A stretch of DNA of 64,000 nt, taken from contig NZ_FOEF01000004.1 of NCBI RefSeq assembly GCF_900110575.1, positions 248,001 through 312,000 on the forward strand. Direction: 5' to 3'. The DNA is from Amycolatopsis saalfeldensis. GTDB lineage: Bacteria > Actinomycetota > Actinomycetes > Mycobacteriales > Pseudonocardiaceae. The notes beneath the pieces were generated by a model, which had not been told where the DNA came from, searched no databases, and saw nothing but the letters and a program-made list of their open reading frames with translations. Shown piece after piece: positions 1 to 9,721 of the stretch (position 1 is its first letter; every line of letters starts with the position of its first letter). Made by a program: the position numbers and the translations under genes.

Positions 1-573
1 GAAGCGCAGCAGTGGGCGGCGGCTCGCGGACACCGCGGCGAGGTCCACCCCCAGCGCGCCGAACACGGTCCCGGCGGCCGGGCCCAGTGCGTACGGATGT
101 TCCTTGAGCTGTGCGGAAATCCGGTCCCCGTCGCGACGCGTCGTGTCCGGCCGGCCATCCACGGTGACCAAGGCGTCCCGCTCCAGCAAGGCCGCGGTGA
201 CGGCGACGCCCAGCCGTCCGGCGACGTGGTCGTAACAGGTCCGCGCGGACCGAAGGGCCTCCGCCCGCGTGCCCTCCTTCAGCGAACGCACCGGCCGGGC
301 GGGGGAGAATCGCGCCAGCGTCTCCAGGAGTTCCGGCGCCGGGCCGGCGAGCCGGTAGAACCGGTGCCGCCCGGAGCGTTCCGCGGTGAGCAGGCCCGCG
401 TCGAGCAGTTTGGCCAGGTGCGCGCTGACCCCCTGCGCCGAAAGGCCGGCTTCGGCCGCGAGCACGGACGCGGCCAGTGAACGGCCGTCCGCGAGCGCCA
501 GCAGCACGCGCACCCGCGCCCGGTCGGCGAACAGCGCGGCGGTGCGGGCGATGTCGGCGTCTCCTTCGAGCAT
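1..573 (-). CDS. ArsR-family transcriptional regulator (3' end beyond window)
   Basis: The frame opens at the ATG complementary to 571-573 (MLEGDADIARTAALF) and stays open to base 1, so the C-terminus lies outside the window; 191 codons are visible. Residues about 10-75 form a winged helix-turn-helix of the ArsR type: helices with ALADGRSLAASVLA, then a recognition region GLSAQGVSAHLAKLLDAG and the wing LTAERSGRHRFYRLAG. Such proteins bind operator DNA as dimers. I see no cysteine pair typical of metal-sensing ArsR members, so the ligand is unknown. It is divergent to the exporter gene at 639, with 65 bp between the starts, so control of that exporter is likely (inference). Confidence 0.85.
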   Translation of the reverse strand, partial: MLEGDADIARTAALFADRARVRVLLALADGRSLAASVLAAEAGLSAQGVSAHLAKLLDAGLLTAERSGRHRFYRLAGPAPELLETLARFSPARPVRSLKEGTRAEALRSARTCYDHVAGRLGVAVTAALLERDALVTVDGRPDTTRRDGDRISAQLKEHPYALGPAAGTVFGALGVDLAAVSASRRPLLRF

Positions 574-595
574 GCCCCCAGGGTGCACCCGGCAC

Positions 596-615
596 ACTTC
601 CACCGCGACGGAAGT
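596..615. promoter_or_regulatory. Candidate ArsR operator (short palindrome)
   Basis: Arms ACTTCC and GGAAGT are separated by 8 nt in the 65-bp gap between the divergent ArsR regulator and the exporter gene. ArsR proteins commonly bind such dyads over the promoter. The arms are only six bases long, so chance is possible. Confidence 0.3.
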
Positions 616-638
616 TTTCGCGCGGTCCACTGGGGACC

Positions 639-2013
639 ATGCGATCCGCCGTCCTGATCACCATGTGCGCCGGGATGTTCCTGGTGCAACTCGATGTCAC
701 CGTCGTCAACGTCGCCCTGCCCACGATCGGCGCCGAGCTGAACGCCGGGCTCGCGCAGCTGCAATGGGTGGTCGACGGCTACTCCGTGGTGCTCGCCGCG
801 CTGTTGCTCACCGGCGGCGCGCTCGGCGACGCACTGGGGCATCGCGGGGTGGTGCTCACCGGGCTCGCGGTGTTCGGCGCGGCTTCCGCGCTGTGCGGTC
901 TCGCGGGCAGCGCCGCGTGGCTGGTCGCGGCCCGCGCCGCGCAGGGGGCCGGCGCCGCGTTGCTGCTGCCCGGGACTCTCGCCGTGATCACCGCGGCCTT
1001 TCCCGAACGGCGTGAACGCGCTCGTGCGCTGGGCGTCTGGGCGGGGGTGTCGGCGCTCGCGCTGCCGGCGGGCCCGCTGCTGGGCGGCGTGCTCGTCTCA
1101 CTGGCCGGCTGGCGGCCGGTGTTCTGGCTCAACGTGCCGATCGCCGCGGTCGCGATGGTCGCCACGCGCCGGCTCGTCCCGCCGGGCGTCCGGAAACCGG
1201 GCCGCGTCGACCTGCCGGGCGCCGTGACCGCCGCGGTCGCGCTCGGCTCCGGCACGTACGCGGTGATCGCCGGGCAGCCCCTCGTCGCGGTGCTCGCGGT
1301 CGCCGCCGCCCTCGCGTTCGCCGCCGTCGAACGCCGCGCGCGGGAGCCGATGCTGCCGTTCGACGTGCTGCGCTCACCGGCGACGATCGGCGCGAACCTG
1401 GTGTCCGCCGTGGCGTTCTTTGGGCTTCGCGGTCCTCGTGCTGACGCTCTACCTCCAGCGGGTGCTCGGCGCGTCCCCGCTCGGCGCCGCGCTGGCCGTG
1501 CTGCCGCTGTTCGTCCCGCTGTCGGTGCTCGGCCCGCTGAGCGGACGGCTCACCGGCCGGTTCGGCCCGCGGCCGCTGATGGTGGCCGGGCTCCTGCTCG
1601 GCGCGCTGGGCCTGCTGAACCTGCTGCGGATCGGGACCGCGAGCGGGTACCCGACCGTGCTGCCGACGCTGCTCGGCCTCGGGCTCGGCATGGGGCTGCT
1701 CACCGCCGCCGTCGTCACCGCCGCGGTGGCGGACGTGCCTTCGTCGAGCGCGGGCGTCGCGAGCGGGGTCAACAACACCGCGCGACAGGCCGGCGGCGCG
1801 CTCGGCGTGGCCGTTTTCGGTGCGGTGGCAGGAGAACCGGCCGCCCGCGGCGAGTTCGTGCACGGCCTGCACGTGCTCGGGGTGGTGGCCGCGGCGCTCT
1901 GGCTCGCTGCCGCGGCGCTCACGTTGGCGACCCAGCCCCGCCGTCTGGCTGTGTCCCGAATGCCCGCACCGGCCGATGTCGATCCGGGCGGCCGCCGTTC
2001 GTGTAGGGGGTGA
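639..2013 (+). pseudogene. MFS drug-efflux transporter (DHA2/EmrB type), interrupted by a frameshift
   Basis: The ATG at 639 (MRSAVLITMCAGMF) starts a typical exporter: first helix with LDVTVVNVALPTI, then LQWVVDGY and an LGDALGHR loop matching MFS motif A. The reading frame holds to about 1420 (AVAFF) and the homologous protein then continues one frame over as GFAVLVLTLYLQR to the TGA at 2011-2013. One extra base lies within TTCTTTGGGC at 1416-1425; dropping one base restores a continuous protein of about 457 residues with roughly 14 membrane helices. Either the gene is inactivated or this is a sequencing error in a short T/G run. It is divergent to an ArsR gene that probably controls it. 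As written, only a truncated protein with a foreign tail would be made. Confidence 0.8.
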
Positions 2014-2053
2014 CGGGCCGCCCATCCGGCCCGCGCGAGCGGAGGGAAAACCG

Positions 2054-2656
2054 ATGCGTTCGATCAGCGTCACCATGAGCGTCACTCTCGACGGCGTCGT
2101 GCAGGGCCCCGGCCGTGCGGACGAGGACACCCGCGGCGGTTTCCCCCACGGCGGGTGGGGCACCGGGTACCAGGACGAGGTGCTGGCCCGGGAGATGGGC
2201 CAGGGCATGAGCCGGCCAGGGGACATGCTGCTCGGCCGGCGCACCTGGCAGGACTTCAGCACCGCGTGGGGACCCCGCGACGACGGCAACCCGTTCACCA
2301 CCCATCTGAACGCCGCGACCAAGTACGTCGCCTCGACCACCCTCGAGGACGCCGGCGCGTGGCCGAACTCCGTGCTGCTGCGCGGCGACGCCACCCGGAC
2401 CGTGGCCGAGCTGAAAGCCCGGTCCGGCAACGACCTGTCGGTCATCGGCAGCGCCTCGCTCGTGCGCGGGCTGCACGCGGCCGGCCTGATCGACCACTAC
2501 ACGCTCCTGATCCACCCGGTGACCCTCGGCTCCGGCACCCGCCTGTTCGACGGCGTGGCGCCCCGCACCGAGTTCACCCTCACCCGGAGCGTCGTCACCA
2601 CCCGAGGAGTCCTCATCACGCATTACGACCGTCGAGACAGCGGGAGCGCGCGGTGA
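2054..2656 (+). CDS. Dihydrofolate reductase family protein (RibD C-terminal domain)
   Basis: 200 residues. The start ATG at 2054 follows GGAGGG at 2041-2046. The N-terminus (MRSISVTMSVTLDGVVQGPG) and later segments DMLLGRRTWQDFS, TKYVAST, DLSVIGSASLVRGL and DHYTLLIHPVTLGSGTRLFDG are those of the RibD_C / YyaP-type reductase domain, an NADPH-binding fold shared with dihydrofolate reductase. The family is found across actinobacteria, often as stand-alone copies of unknown substrate; a role in riboflavin synthesis is not implied because no deaminase domain is present. It follows the broken exporter by 40 bp in the same direction. Confidence 0.85.
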   Translation: MRSISVTMSVTLDGVVQGPGRADEDTRGGFPHGGWGTGYQDEVLAREMGQGMSRPGDMLLGRRTWQDFSTAWGPRDDGNPFTTHLNAATKYVASTTLEDAGAWPNSVLLRGDATRTVAELKARSGNDLSVIGSASLVRGLHAAGLIDHYTLLIHPVTLGSGTRLFDGVAPRTEFTLTRSVVTTRGVLITHYDRRDSGSAR

Positions 2657-2689
2657 CGCCGGGTCACCGCCAACCCGCTTGCGCCCGCC

Positions 2690-2935
2690 AGCTAACCTGG
2701 AGTCAGCAAGGCGCTGATCCGGCCATCACCGGGGAGCCTCCGGAAGAACAGGGCGCGGCGCGCCCCCAGTAGACCCGGACGGGTGCGGCCCGTGACAGCC
2801 GTCCACGAGTGGCCCGGAGCGGAGGTTCGCCCCGGGCAAGCGGGGTGGTACCGCGTGGCGTGCGAGCGTCTCGTCCCCGTGTGGATGACCGGTGTGGCAC
2901 CGGCCGTCCGTACGCGAGCGACGAACGCAAGGAGC
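2690..2935 (+). promoter_or_regulatory. T-box riboswitch of ileS (actinobacterial, translational type)
   Basis: The 287-nt leader of ileS carries the canonical T-box sequence GGGTGGTACCGCG at 2843-2855, followed by CGTCCCCG at 2872-2879, which can pair to form the antisequester. Upstream, CCATCACCGGGGAGCCTCC (2723-2741) matches the specifier region of actinobacterial ileS T-boxes, with the isoleucine codon ATC at 2725-2727; a second ATC lies at 2717-2719. The ileS Shine-Dalgarno AAGGAG (2929-2934) sits at the 3' end of the leader, and no terminator with a U-run is present. This agrees with the known translational T-boxes of this phylum, in which uncharged tRNA-Ile frees the ribosome site. The boundaries are approximate. 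Confidence 0.93.
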
Positions 2936-2943
2936 GCACCCGG

Positions 2944-5900
2944 ATGTACCCCCAGGCCCAGCTGGACGGAGCGGCCGGAACGAACGCCGTCCCGTCCCAG
3001 CCCTCGTTCCCCGCGCTGGAGCAGCGCGTCCTCGAATACTGGGAGAGCGACCGGACGTTCCAGGCGTCGATCGACCAGCGCCCGGCCGGGGCGAACGGCG
3101 ACAACGAGTTCGTCTTCTACGACGGCCCGCCCTTCGCGAACGGCCTGCCGCACTACGGCCACCTGCTCACCGGCTACGTCAAGGACATCGTCCCGCGCTA
3201 CCGGACGATGAAGGGCAACCACGTCGAGCGCCGGTTCGGCTGGGACACCCACGGCCTGCCCGCCGAGCTCGAGGCGATGCGCCAGCTCGGCATCACCGAG
3301 ACCACCGAGATCGAAGAGATGGGCATCGCGAAGTTCAACGAGGCTTCGCGCGAGTCCGTGCTGCGCTACACCGACGAGTGGCAGGACTACGTCACCCGCC
3401 AGGCCCGCTGGGTGGACTTCGAAAACGACTACAAAACGCTCGACGTCACCTACATGGAGTCGGTGCTCTGGGCGTTCAAGCAGTTGTGGGACAAGGGACT
3501 CGTCTACGAGGGCTACCGCGTGCTGCCCTACTGCTGGCGGGACGCGACCCCGCTGTCCAACCACGAGCTGGGCATGGACGCGGACGTCTACCGCAACCGC
3601 CAGGACCCGGCGGTCACCGTCGGCTTCCGCCTGGAGGGCAACGGGAACGAGCTCGACGGCACCTACCTGCTGATCTGGACGACCACCCCGTGGACGCTGC
3701 CGTCCAACCTGGCCACCGCGGTGCACCCCGAGGTGGACTACGTCGTGGTGGAAAGTGAGAACCTGCCCGGCAAGCGGTTCCTGCTCGCCGAGGCGCGGGT
3801 CGCCGCGTACTCGCGCGAGCTGGGCGAGGAGCCGGCCGTGGTGGCGCGCTACACCGGGGCGCAGCTGCTCGGAAACCGTTACGCCCCGCCGTTCCCGTAC
3901 TTCGTCGGCACGGAGAACGCGCACCGGGTGCTGTCCGCGGACTACGTCACCACCGAGGACGGCACCGGTGCCGTGCACATCGCTCCCGCCTACGGCGCGG
4001 AGGACAAGGTGGTCACCGACGCCGCCGGGATCACCCCGGTGACGCCGGTCGACGCGCACGGCAAGTTCGACGCCACCGTGCCCGACTACGAGGGTCAGCA
4101 GGTCTTCGACGCCAACGCCGAGATCGTCCGGGACCTCAAGAACGGCACCGGTTCCGCGGCCCGCCAAGGCGCGGTGCTGCTGCGCCACGAGACCTACGAC
4201 CACTCGTACCCGCACTGCTGGCGCTGCCGGAACCCGCTGATCTACCGCGCCGTTTCCTCGTGGTTCGTCGCGGTGACGCAGTTCAAGGACCGGATGGTCG
4301 AGCTGAACCAGCAGATCACCTGGTACCCGGGCAACGTCAAGGACGGCCAGTTCGGCAAGTGGCTGGAGAACGCCATCGACTGGTCGATCTCCCGCAACCG
4401 CTACTGGGGCTCGCCGATCCCGGTGTGGCAGTCCGACGACCCGGCGTACCCGCGCACGGACGTGTACGGCTCGCTCGACGAGCTGGAGCGCGACTTCGGC
4501 GTGCGCCTGGACAACCTGCACCGGCCCTACATCGACGAGCTGACGCGGCCGAACCCGGACGACCCGACCGGGAACTCGACCATGCGCCGGGTGCCCGAGG
4601 TGCTCGACGTCTGGTTCGACTCGGGCTCGATGCCGTACGCCCAGGTGCATTACCCGTTCGAGAACGCCGAGTGGTTCGAGCACCACTACCCGAGCGACTT
4701 CATCGTGGAGTACATCGGCCAGACGCGCGGCTGGTTCTACCTGCTGCACGTGCTCGCCACCGCGCTGTTCGACCGGCCGGCGTTCCGCACCTGCATCTCT
4801 CACGGCATCGTGCTGGGCTCCGACGGGCAGAAGATGTCCAAGTCGCTGCGGAACTACCCGGACGTCAACGAGGTGTTCGAGCGCGACGGCTCCGACGCCA
4901 TGCGCTGGTACCTGATGGCGAGCCCGATCCTGCGCGGCGGCAACCTGGTCGTCACCGACCGGGGCATCCGCGACGCCGTGCGCCAGGCCGTGCTGCCGCT
5001 GTGGAACTCGTACTACTTCCTGGCCCTGTACGCGAACGCCGAGGGCGTGGACGGCAAGTGGCGCACGGATTCCACGCACCTGCTCGACCGGTACGTGCTG
5101 GCCAAGACCCACGAGCTGGTCACCGACGTCGAGTACGCGCTGGACAACTACGACATCGCCGGCGCCTGCCAGACCGTCCGCGACTTCCTCGAGGTGCTCA
5201 CGAACTGGTACGTCCGGCGCTCGCGGGACCGCTTCTGGGCGGGGGAGCAGGACGCGATCGACACCCTGCACACCGTGCTCGAGGTGACCTGCCGCGTGGT
5301 CGCGCCGCTGCTGCCGCTGACCACGGAGACGGTGTGGCGCGGGCTGACCGGCGGCCGCTCGGTGCACCTGACCGACTGGCCGAACGCGCTCGACCTGCCT
5401 TCGGACGCGGCATTGGTGACCGCGATGGACCGGGTGCGCCAGGTGGCGTCTTCGGCGCTTTCCCTGCGCAAGGCGAACAAGCTGCGCGTGCGGCTGCCGC
5501 TGGCGCGGCTGGTGGTGGCGGCGGGCGACGTCGAGGCGCTGCGCGAGTTCACCGACATCCTGCGCGACGAGGTGAACGTCAAGTCCGTCGAGCTGACCGC
5601 CGACGTGGCCGCGCACGGCGAGTTCGAGGTAGCGGTCAACGCGCGGGCGGCCGGGCCGCGGCTGGGCAAGGCCGTGCAGCAGGTGATCAAGGCGGTCAAG
5701 GCGGGCGACTGGACCACCGGCCCCGGCGGCGCGGTCGTGGCCGCGGGCGTCGAGCTGCTCGACAGCGAGTACGACCGCCGTCTGGTCGCCAAGGACGGCG
5801 GCGCGGCGGCCGAGCTGCCCGGCGGGAGCGGCCTGGTCGTGCTCGACACCGAGGTCACTGCCGACCTCGCCGACGAGGGCGTGGCCCGTGACCTGGTGCG

Positions 5901-6123
5901 CGTGGTGCAGCAGGCCCGGCGCGACGCGGACCTCGACGTCGCGGACCGCATCACGCTGGTGATCGACGCGCCGGAGGCGACGGTCGCGGCCATCCGCAAG
6001 CACGAGGAGTTCGTGGCCGCCGAGACGCTGGCCACGGCGGTGTCCTACGGCGAGGCGCCCGGCGGCTTCGAGGGCACGGTCGGCGAAGGCGTGAAGGTGC
6101 GCGTGGCGGTCGCCAAGGCCTGA
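2944..6123 (+). CDS. ileS: Isoleucyl-tRNA synthetase
   Basis: 1059 residues. It attaches isoleucine to tRNA-Ile in the cytoplasm. The ATG at 2944 lies 9 nt after AAGGAG. Class I signatures are clear: HYGH at residues 70-73 and KMSKS at 630-634. The editing (CP1) domain lies between them, with [10 protein letters not shown] and the [12 protein letters not shown] segment, and the anticodon-binding domain follows (LLDRYVLAK onwards). The HYGH form and length fit the eukaryote-like type 2 IleRS found in many actinobacteria, a class generally less sensitive to mupirocin (known of the family, untested here). The T-box directly upstream confirms the amino-acid assignment. A hairpin terminator follows the stop. 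Confidence 0.98.
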   Translation: MYPQAQLDGAAGTNAVPSQPSFPALEQRVLEYWESDRTFQASIDQRPAGANGDNEFVFYDGPPFANGLPHYGHLLTGYVKDIVPRYRTMKGNHVERRFGWDTHGLPAELEAMRQLGITETTEIEEMGIAKFNEASRESVLRYTDEWQDYVTRQARWVDFENDYKTLDVTYMESVLWAFKQLWDKGLVYEGYRVLPYCWRDATPLSNHELGMDADVYRNRQDPAVTVGFRLEGNGNELDGTYLLIWTTTPWTLPSNLATAVHPEVDYVVVESENLPGKRFLLAEARVAAYSRELGEEPAVVARYTGAQLLGNRYAPPFPYFVGTENAHRVLSADYVTTEDGTGAVHIAPAYGAEDKVVTDAAGITPVTPVDAHGKFDATVPDYEGQQVFDANAEIVRDLKNGTGSAARQGAVLLRHETYDHSYPHCWRCRNPLIYRAVSSWFVAVTQFKDRMVELNQQITWYPGNVKDGQFGKWLENAIDWSISRNRYWGSPIPVWQSDDPAYPRTDVYGSLDELERDFGVRLDNLHRPYIDELTRPNPDDPTGNSTMRRVPEVLDVWFDSGSMPYAQVHYPFENAEWFEHHYPSDFIVEYIGQTRGWFYLLHVLATALFDRPAFRTCISHGIVLGSDGQKMSKSLRNYPDVNEVFERDGSDAMRWYLMASPILRGGNLVVTDRGIRDAVRQAVLPLWNSYYFLALYANAEGVDGKWRTDSTHLLDRYVLAKTHELVTDVEYALDNYDIAGACQTVRDFLEVLTNWYVRRSRDRFWAGEQDAIDTLHTVLEVTCRVVAPLLPLTTETVWRGLTGGRSVHLTDWPNALDLPSDAALVTAMDRVRQVASSALSLRKANKLRVRLPLARLVVAAGDVEALREFTDILRDEVNVKSVELTADVAAHGEFEVAVNARAAGPRLGKAVQQVIKAVKAGDWTTGPGGAVVAAGVELLDSEYDRRLVAKDGGAAAELPGGSGLVVLDTEVTADLADEGVARDLVRVVQQARRDADLDVADRITLVIDAPEATVAAIRKHEEFVAAETLATAVSYGEAPGGFEGTVGEGVKVRVAVAKA

Positions 6124-6132
6124 CCCCGGCCT

Positions 6133-6167
6133 CTTCCCGGCGCCGGTCACGAATCGGCGTCGGGAAG
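6133..6167 (+). terminator. Hairpin terminator after ileS
   Basis: A 13-bp stem (6133-6145 with 6155-6167, one G-U pair) and a 9-nt loop begin 10 nt after the ileS stop. There is no U-tract, as is usual for actinobacterial terminators. Confidence 0.65.
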
Positions 6168-6193
6168 GCCGCTTTCCCTCCAGTGCTGGCCAT

Positions 6194-6280
6194 TGTTACC
6201 AATCCGACCACAGTCACGGCGAATCGGCTGTACACAAGGGGGCACTTCGTGTCCGCCTACTTTTGGCCGGATTGGTAACA
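6194..6280. repeat. Perfect 13-bp inverted repeat upstream of the penicillin-binding protein gene
   Basis: TGTTACCAATCCG at 6194-6206 recurs inverted as CGGATTGGTAACA at 6268-6280, with 61 bp between the arms and 74 bp from the right arm to the GTG start at 6355. Each arm is fairly AT-rich for this genome. It could be a pair of regulator sites, or an RNA hairpin in the leader. No known regulator motif can be assigned with confidence. Confidence 0.6.
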
Positions 6281-6354
6281 GGTTCGCCTCGCGCGCGATG
6301 GGCAAGCTGGGCCGGGTGCGCGAACGCCGCACGGGGCCAGGGGGAGAGTGCACG

Positions 6355-7986
6355 GTGAGTCCTGCGGGCAAAAGAGGCGTGCTGATCGGCGGCGCCGTCG
6401 CGGTGGTCGCGATCGTGGTGGCGGCGGTGGTCCTGCTCAGCGGGGGGAGCCCGGCTCCGGCAGCGTCCTCACCGGGAGAGACACCGGCGTCGGACGTGGT
6501 GCAGGCGCCCGATCCGACCTCGGCGGCGGACCAGTACCTGAAGGCCCTGGCCTCGAGCGACACCGAAGGCGCGAGCCGGCTGACCGACGACCCGTCCGGC
6601 TCGGCTGCGGTCCTGCGCGACGCCTGGGCCACGCTGAAGCCGACCGGGATGCAAGCCAAGCTCGGGACGGTCGGCGCGCCCGCCGGGGACAAGGCGCCGG
6701 CCGCGTACACCCTGACCTGGACGCTCGGCGCTGGTCACGTGTGGTCCTACGACGGCACGTTCGACGTCGTGCGCTCCGGCCCGGAATGGCGGGTGCACTG
6801 GACGCTCGCGGCGCTGCAGCCGAAGCTGCAGGCCGGGCAGCGCCTGGTCGTCGCGACCTCCTCGGGCGACGAGCCCGCGGTGGTCGACCGCGACGGCAAG
6901 CCGATCCTCGTGACCGGCGCCGGTGGCCTCCACTCGGCCGAAGGCGCGGCGTTCCCGCTGCTCCAGTCCGCGCTGACCGGGCAGGTCCACGCCACCTCCT
7001 CGGACGCGTTCGCGGTCGAGCGGGTGGACGCGTCGGGCAAGAACCTGGAGACGCTGTTCGGCAAGACCACCAGCGGGACGCAGGCGCTGAAGTCCACGCT
7101 GAGCGTCGCGGTGGAGTCGGCGGCGCAGTCGGCTGTGGACGGTTTCAGCGGCAAGGCCCTGATCGTGGCGATCCAGCCGTCGACCGGCGGGGTGCTGGCG
7201 GTGGCGCAGAACGCCGCGGCCGGGACCGGGCCTTCGGCGCTGAGCGGGCTGTACGCGCCCGGCTCGACGTTCAAGATCGCGACGGCGACGGCCGCGCTGG
7301 AGGCCGGGATCGCGACCCCGGACGCGTCGCTGCCCTGCCCGCTGACCGCGCGGATCGGCACCCGGACCATCTCCAACGAGGGCTTCGACCTGGGCACGGT
7401 CCCGATGCACCGGGCGTTCGCGAAGTCGTGCAACACCACGTTCGGCACCCTCGCTTCGCAGCTGCCCGCCGACGGGCTGGCGAAGGCGGCGAGCCAGTAC
7501 GGCCTGAACGCGGACTTCGACATCCCCGGCGTCGCCACCGAAACCGGCAAGGTGGTCCCGGCCGCGGGTGCCGACGAGCAGGTCGAGGACGGCATCGGCC
7601 AGGGCACGGTGCAGGTCAGCCCGTTCGGCGAGGCGCTGATGGCCGCGACGGTGGCGGCGGGCAAGGCCGTGACGCCGAGCCTGTGGTCGGACCCGGACCT
7701 GGCGACCAAGGTGTCGACGCGCTACACCGCGCCGCCCGCGGGCGTGCTGGCTTCGGTGCGCACGATGATGCGGGAGGTGGTCACCGGCGGCACCGCGACC
7801 GGGCTGTCCCGCTCCGGCACCGTCTTCGGCAAGACCGGCACCGCCCAGTTCGGCTCCGGCGCCGAGGCCCACGGCTGGTTCACCGGCTATCGCGGCGACG
7901 TCGCCTTCGTGGTTTTCCTGGAGGGCGCCAACGATTCCGGGCCCGCCGTCACGCTGGGCGCGAAGTTCCTGGCCGGGGTGAAGTAG
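6355..7986 (+). CDS. Penicillin-binding protein, MecA_N-type transpeptidase
   Basis: 543 residues. A class B D,D-transpeptidase that cross-links peptidoglycan outside the membrane. A membrane anchor spans residues about 8-30 (VLIGGAVAVVAIVVAA). An NTF2-like MecA_N domain follows (SAADQYLKALASSD onwards). The transpeptidase domain holds the three motifs of the active site: STFK at 304-307 with the acylated serine 304, SCN at 358-360, and KTGT starting at 493. The GTG at 6355 is preferred because GGGGGAGAG lies just upstream; an in-frame ATG at 6298 has no comparable site. The gene stands alone, preceded by a terminator and a 13-bp inverted repeat. Confidence 0.93.
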   Translation: MSPAGKRGVLIGGAVAVVAIVVAAVVLLSGGSPAPAASSPGETPASDVVQAPDPTSAADQYLKALASSDTEGASRLTDDPSGSAAVLRDAWATLKPTGMQAKLGTVGAPAGDKAPAAYTLTWTLGAGHVWSYDGTFDVVRSGPEWRVHWTLAALQPKLQAGQRLVVATSSGDEPAVVDRDGKPILVTGAGGLHSAEGAAFPLLQSALTGQVHATSSDAFAVERVDASGKNLETLFGKTTSGTQALKSTLSVAVESAAQSAVDGFSGKALIVAIQPSTGGVLAVAQNAAAGTGPSALSGLYAPGSTFKIATATAALEAGIATPDASLPCPLTARIGTRTISNEGFDLGTVPMHRAFAKSCNTTFGTLASQLPADGLAKAASQYGLNADFDIPGVATETGKVVPAAGADEQVEDGIGQGTVQVSPFGEALMAATVAAGKAVTPSLWSDPDLATKVSTRYTAPPAGVLASVRTMMREVVTGGTATGLSRSGTVFGKTGTAQFGSGAEAHGWFTGYRGDVAFVVFLEGANDSGPAVTLGAKFLAGVK

Positions 7987-8159
7987 CCGACCGTCTTGAT
8001 TGGACAGAGAATCGCCGCGCTGCGTAGTGCTTTCACGACGCTCGGTGCCGCTCGGGCGTCCTAGCATGCCAGTTGTCCGAATTATCCGGTGGTACACGAA
8101 AGAGTGAGCACCTCCGCTCATTATCCTGGACTCCGGCGGAGACCGGGAGGGAGCGGACG

Positions 8160-9638
8160 ATGGATCAGCTTCCCGTGCTTCTGGGGGTCGGCGGCGTGGT
8201 GCTGCTCTCGTCCGTCGTCGCGGTGCGCGTCTCGATCCGGCTCGGGTTCCCGTCGCTGCTGCTGTACCTCGCGATCGGCGTGGTGCTGGGCGAATCCGGG
8301 TTCGGCATCCGGTTCGACAACCCCGCCCTGACCCAGTCCCTCGGCCTCGCCGCACTGGTCATGATCCTCACCGAGGGCGGCCTGACCACGCGGTGGGCCT
8401 CGGTGAAACCCTCGCTGGGGCGGGGAATCGCACTGTCCACAGTGGCCGTTGTGCTGAGCGTCGCGATCACCGGCGCCGCCCTGCACTGGCTGCTGGGCCT
8501 CGACTGGCGGCTCGCGCTGCTGTGGGGCGCGGTGCTCGCGTCCACCGACGCCGCGGCGGTGTTCTCCGTGCTGCGCTCGGCCGGGGTGGGGAAGCGGATC
8601 GTCGGCACGCTGGAGCTGGAGTCCGGCATCAACGACGCGCCCGCGTACATCGCCGTCGTTGTGCTCGCTTCCGGGGCCACTGTGGACTGGTCGTTGCCAC
8701 TGTTGGTGATTTACGAGCTGGCCGCAGGGTTGGGGATCGGGCTGCTGTTCGGCTGGCTGGGCGCGATGGCGCTGCGGCGGGCTGCGTTGCCGGCCACCGG
8801 CCTGTACCCGCTGGCGACGGTCGCGGTGTGCGTGGTGGCGTACTCCTCCGGGCAGCTGGCGCACGCTTCGGGCCTGCTCGCCACGTACGTCGCCGGCGTG
8901 GTGCTGGGCAACTCCAAGCTGCCGCACCGCTCCGACACGCTCTCGTTCGCCGAAGGGCTCGGCTGGCTCGCGCAGATCGGCCTGTTCGTGCTGCTCGGCT
9001 TGTTCGCCTCGCCGAGCCGGCTGCTGGAGACGCTGGTGCCCGGCCTGGTCGCGGGCGCGGTGGTGCTCCTGCTCGCGCGGCCGCTGTCGGTGGTGCTCTC
9101 GATGCTGCCGTTCCGGCTGCCCTGGCGGGAGCAGGCGTTCCTGTCCTGGGCCGGCCTGCGCGGGGCGGTGCCGATCGTGCTCGCGATGATCCCGCTGTCC
9201 GAGGGCGTCCCGGGCGCCGAACAGCTGGTCGACGCGGTGTTCGTGCTGGTCATCGTGCTGACGCTGCTGCAGGGCGCCACCCTCTCCCCGCTGGCCCGGC
9301 TGCTGGGCCTGGCCAAGCCGGCCGAGGCCTACGAGATCGAGGTCGACGCCGCGCCGCTGGACGAGCTGGGCGCCGAGCTGCTGCAGGTGCGCATCCAGAA
9401 GGGCTCGAAGCTGCACGGCGTGTACATCTCGGAGCTGGGCCTGCCCGTCGGCGCCACGGTGAGCCTGATCGTCCGCTCCGGCGCGGGTTTCACACCGCAG
9501 AAGACGAGCCGCCTGCAGGTGGCCGACCAGCTCCTCGTGGTGACCACCGCGAGCGTCCGGGACGCGGCGGAGCGCCGGATCCGCGCCGTGGACCGCGCCG
9601 GTCGCCTGGCCCGCTGGCGCGGCGAAGACGGCCGCTGA
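8160..9638 (+). CDS. Potassium/proton antiporter, CPA1 family with C-terminal TrkA_C domain
   Basis: 492 residues, start ATG at 8160 nine bases after GGGAGG. About 12-13 membrane helices fill residues 5-400. The ion-site signatures of cation/proton antiporters are present: STDAAAVFSVLR with Asp130, and ESGINDAP with Glu154, Asn158 and Asp159. After residue 400 a soluble tail (LGAELLQVRIQKGSKLHG, GFTPQKTSRLQVADQL) matches the TrkA_C/RCK_C ligand-binding domain, as in CvrA/NhaP2 proteins that exchange K+ or Na+ for H+ and control cell turgor and pH. Nucleotide control through the tail is plausible from the family. A longer frame reaches upstream but lacks a ribosome site. Confidence 0.92.
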   Translation: MDQLPVLLGVGGVVLLSSVVAVRVSIRLGFPSLLLYLAIGVVLGESGFGIRFDNPALTQSLGLAALVMILTEGGLTTRWASVKPSLGRGIALSTVAVVLSVAITGAALHWLLGLDWRLALLWGAVLASTDAAAVFSVLRSAGVGKRIVGTLELESGINDAPAYIAVVVLASGATVDWSLPLLVIYELAAGLGIGLLFGWLGAMALRRAALPATGLYPLATVAVCVVAYSSGQLAHASGLLATYVAGVVLGNSKLPHRSDTLSFAEGLGWLAQIGLFVLLGLFASPSRLLETLVPGLVAGAVVLLLARPLSVVLSMLPFRLPWREQAFLSWAGLRGAVPIVLAMIPLSEGVPGAEQLVDAVFVLVIVLTLLQGATLSPLARLLGLAKPAEAYEIEVDAAPLDELGAELLQVRIQKGSKLHGVYISELGLPVGATVSLIVRSGAGFTPQKTSRLQVADQLLVVTTASVRDAAERRIRAVDRAGRLARWRGEDGR

Positions 9639-9721
9639 CTCCTCCGCCGAACGTGTGACCGCGGTCTCAGATCGCGGGACGGGGCTGGCTTGCACCCACT
9701 CCGTTCGGTTACCTTCGGAAA

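Noticed and set aside
2054..2656. Riboflavin biosynthesis assignment for the RibD_C protein
   Set aside because: Only the reductase-like domain is present and no other rib gene adjoins, so the pathway cannot be claimed.
2692..6150. Long frame on the minus strand opposite ileS (1152 codons)
   Set aside because: It is a mirror of codon bias in ileS. The translation is His/Val/Arg-rich, without domains, while ileS has all synthetase motifs.
6194..6280. MtrA or GlnR sites in the inverted repeat
   Set aside because: The GTTACC element looks similar, but spacing and orientation do not match the direct-repeat layout I know for these regulators, so I left it unassigned.
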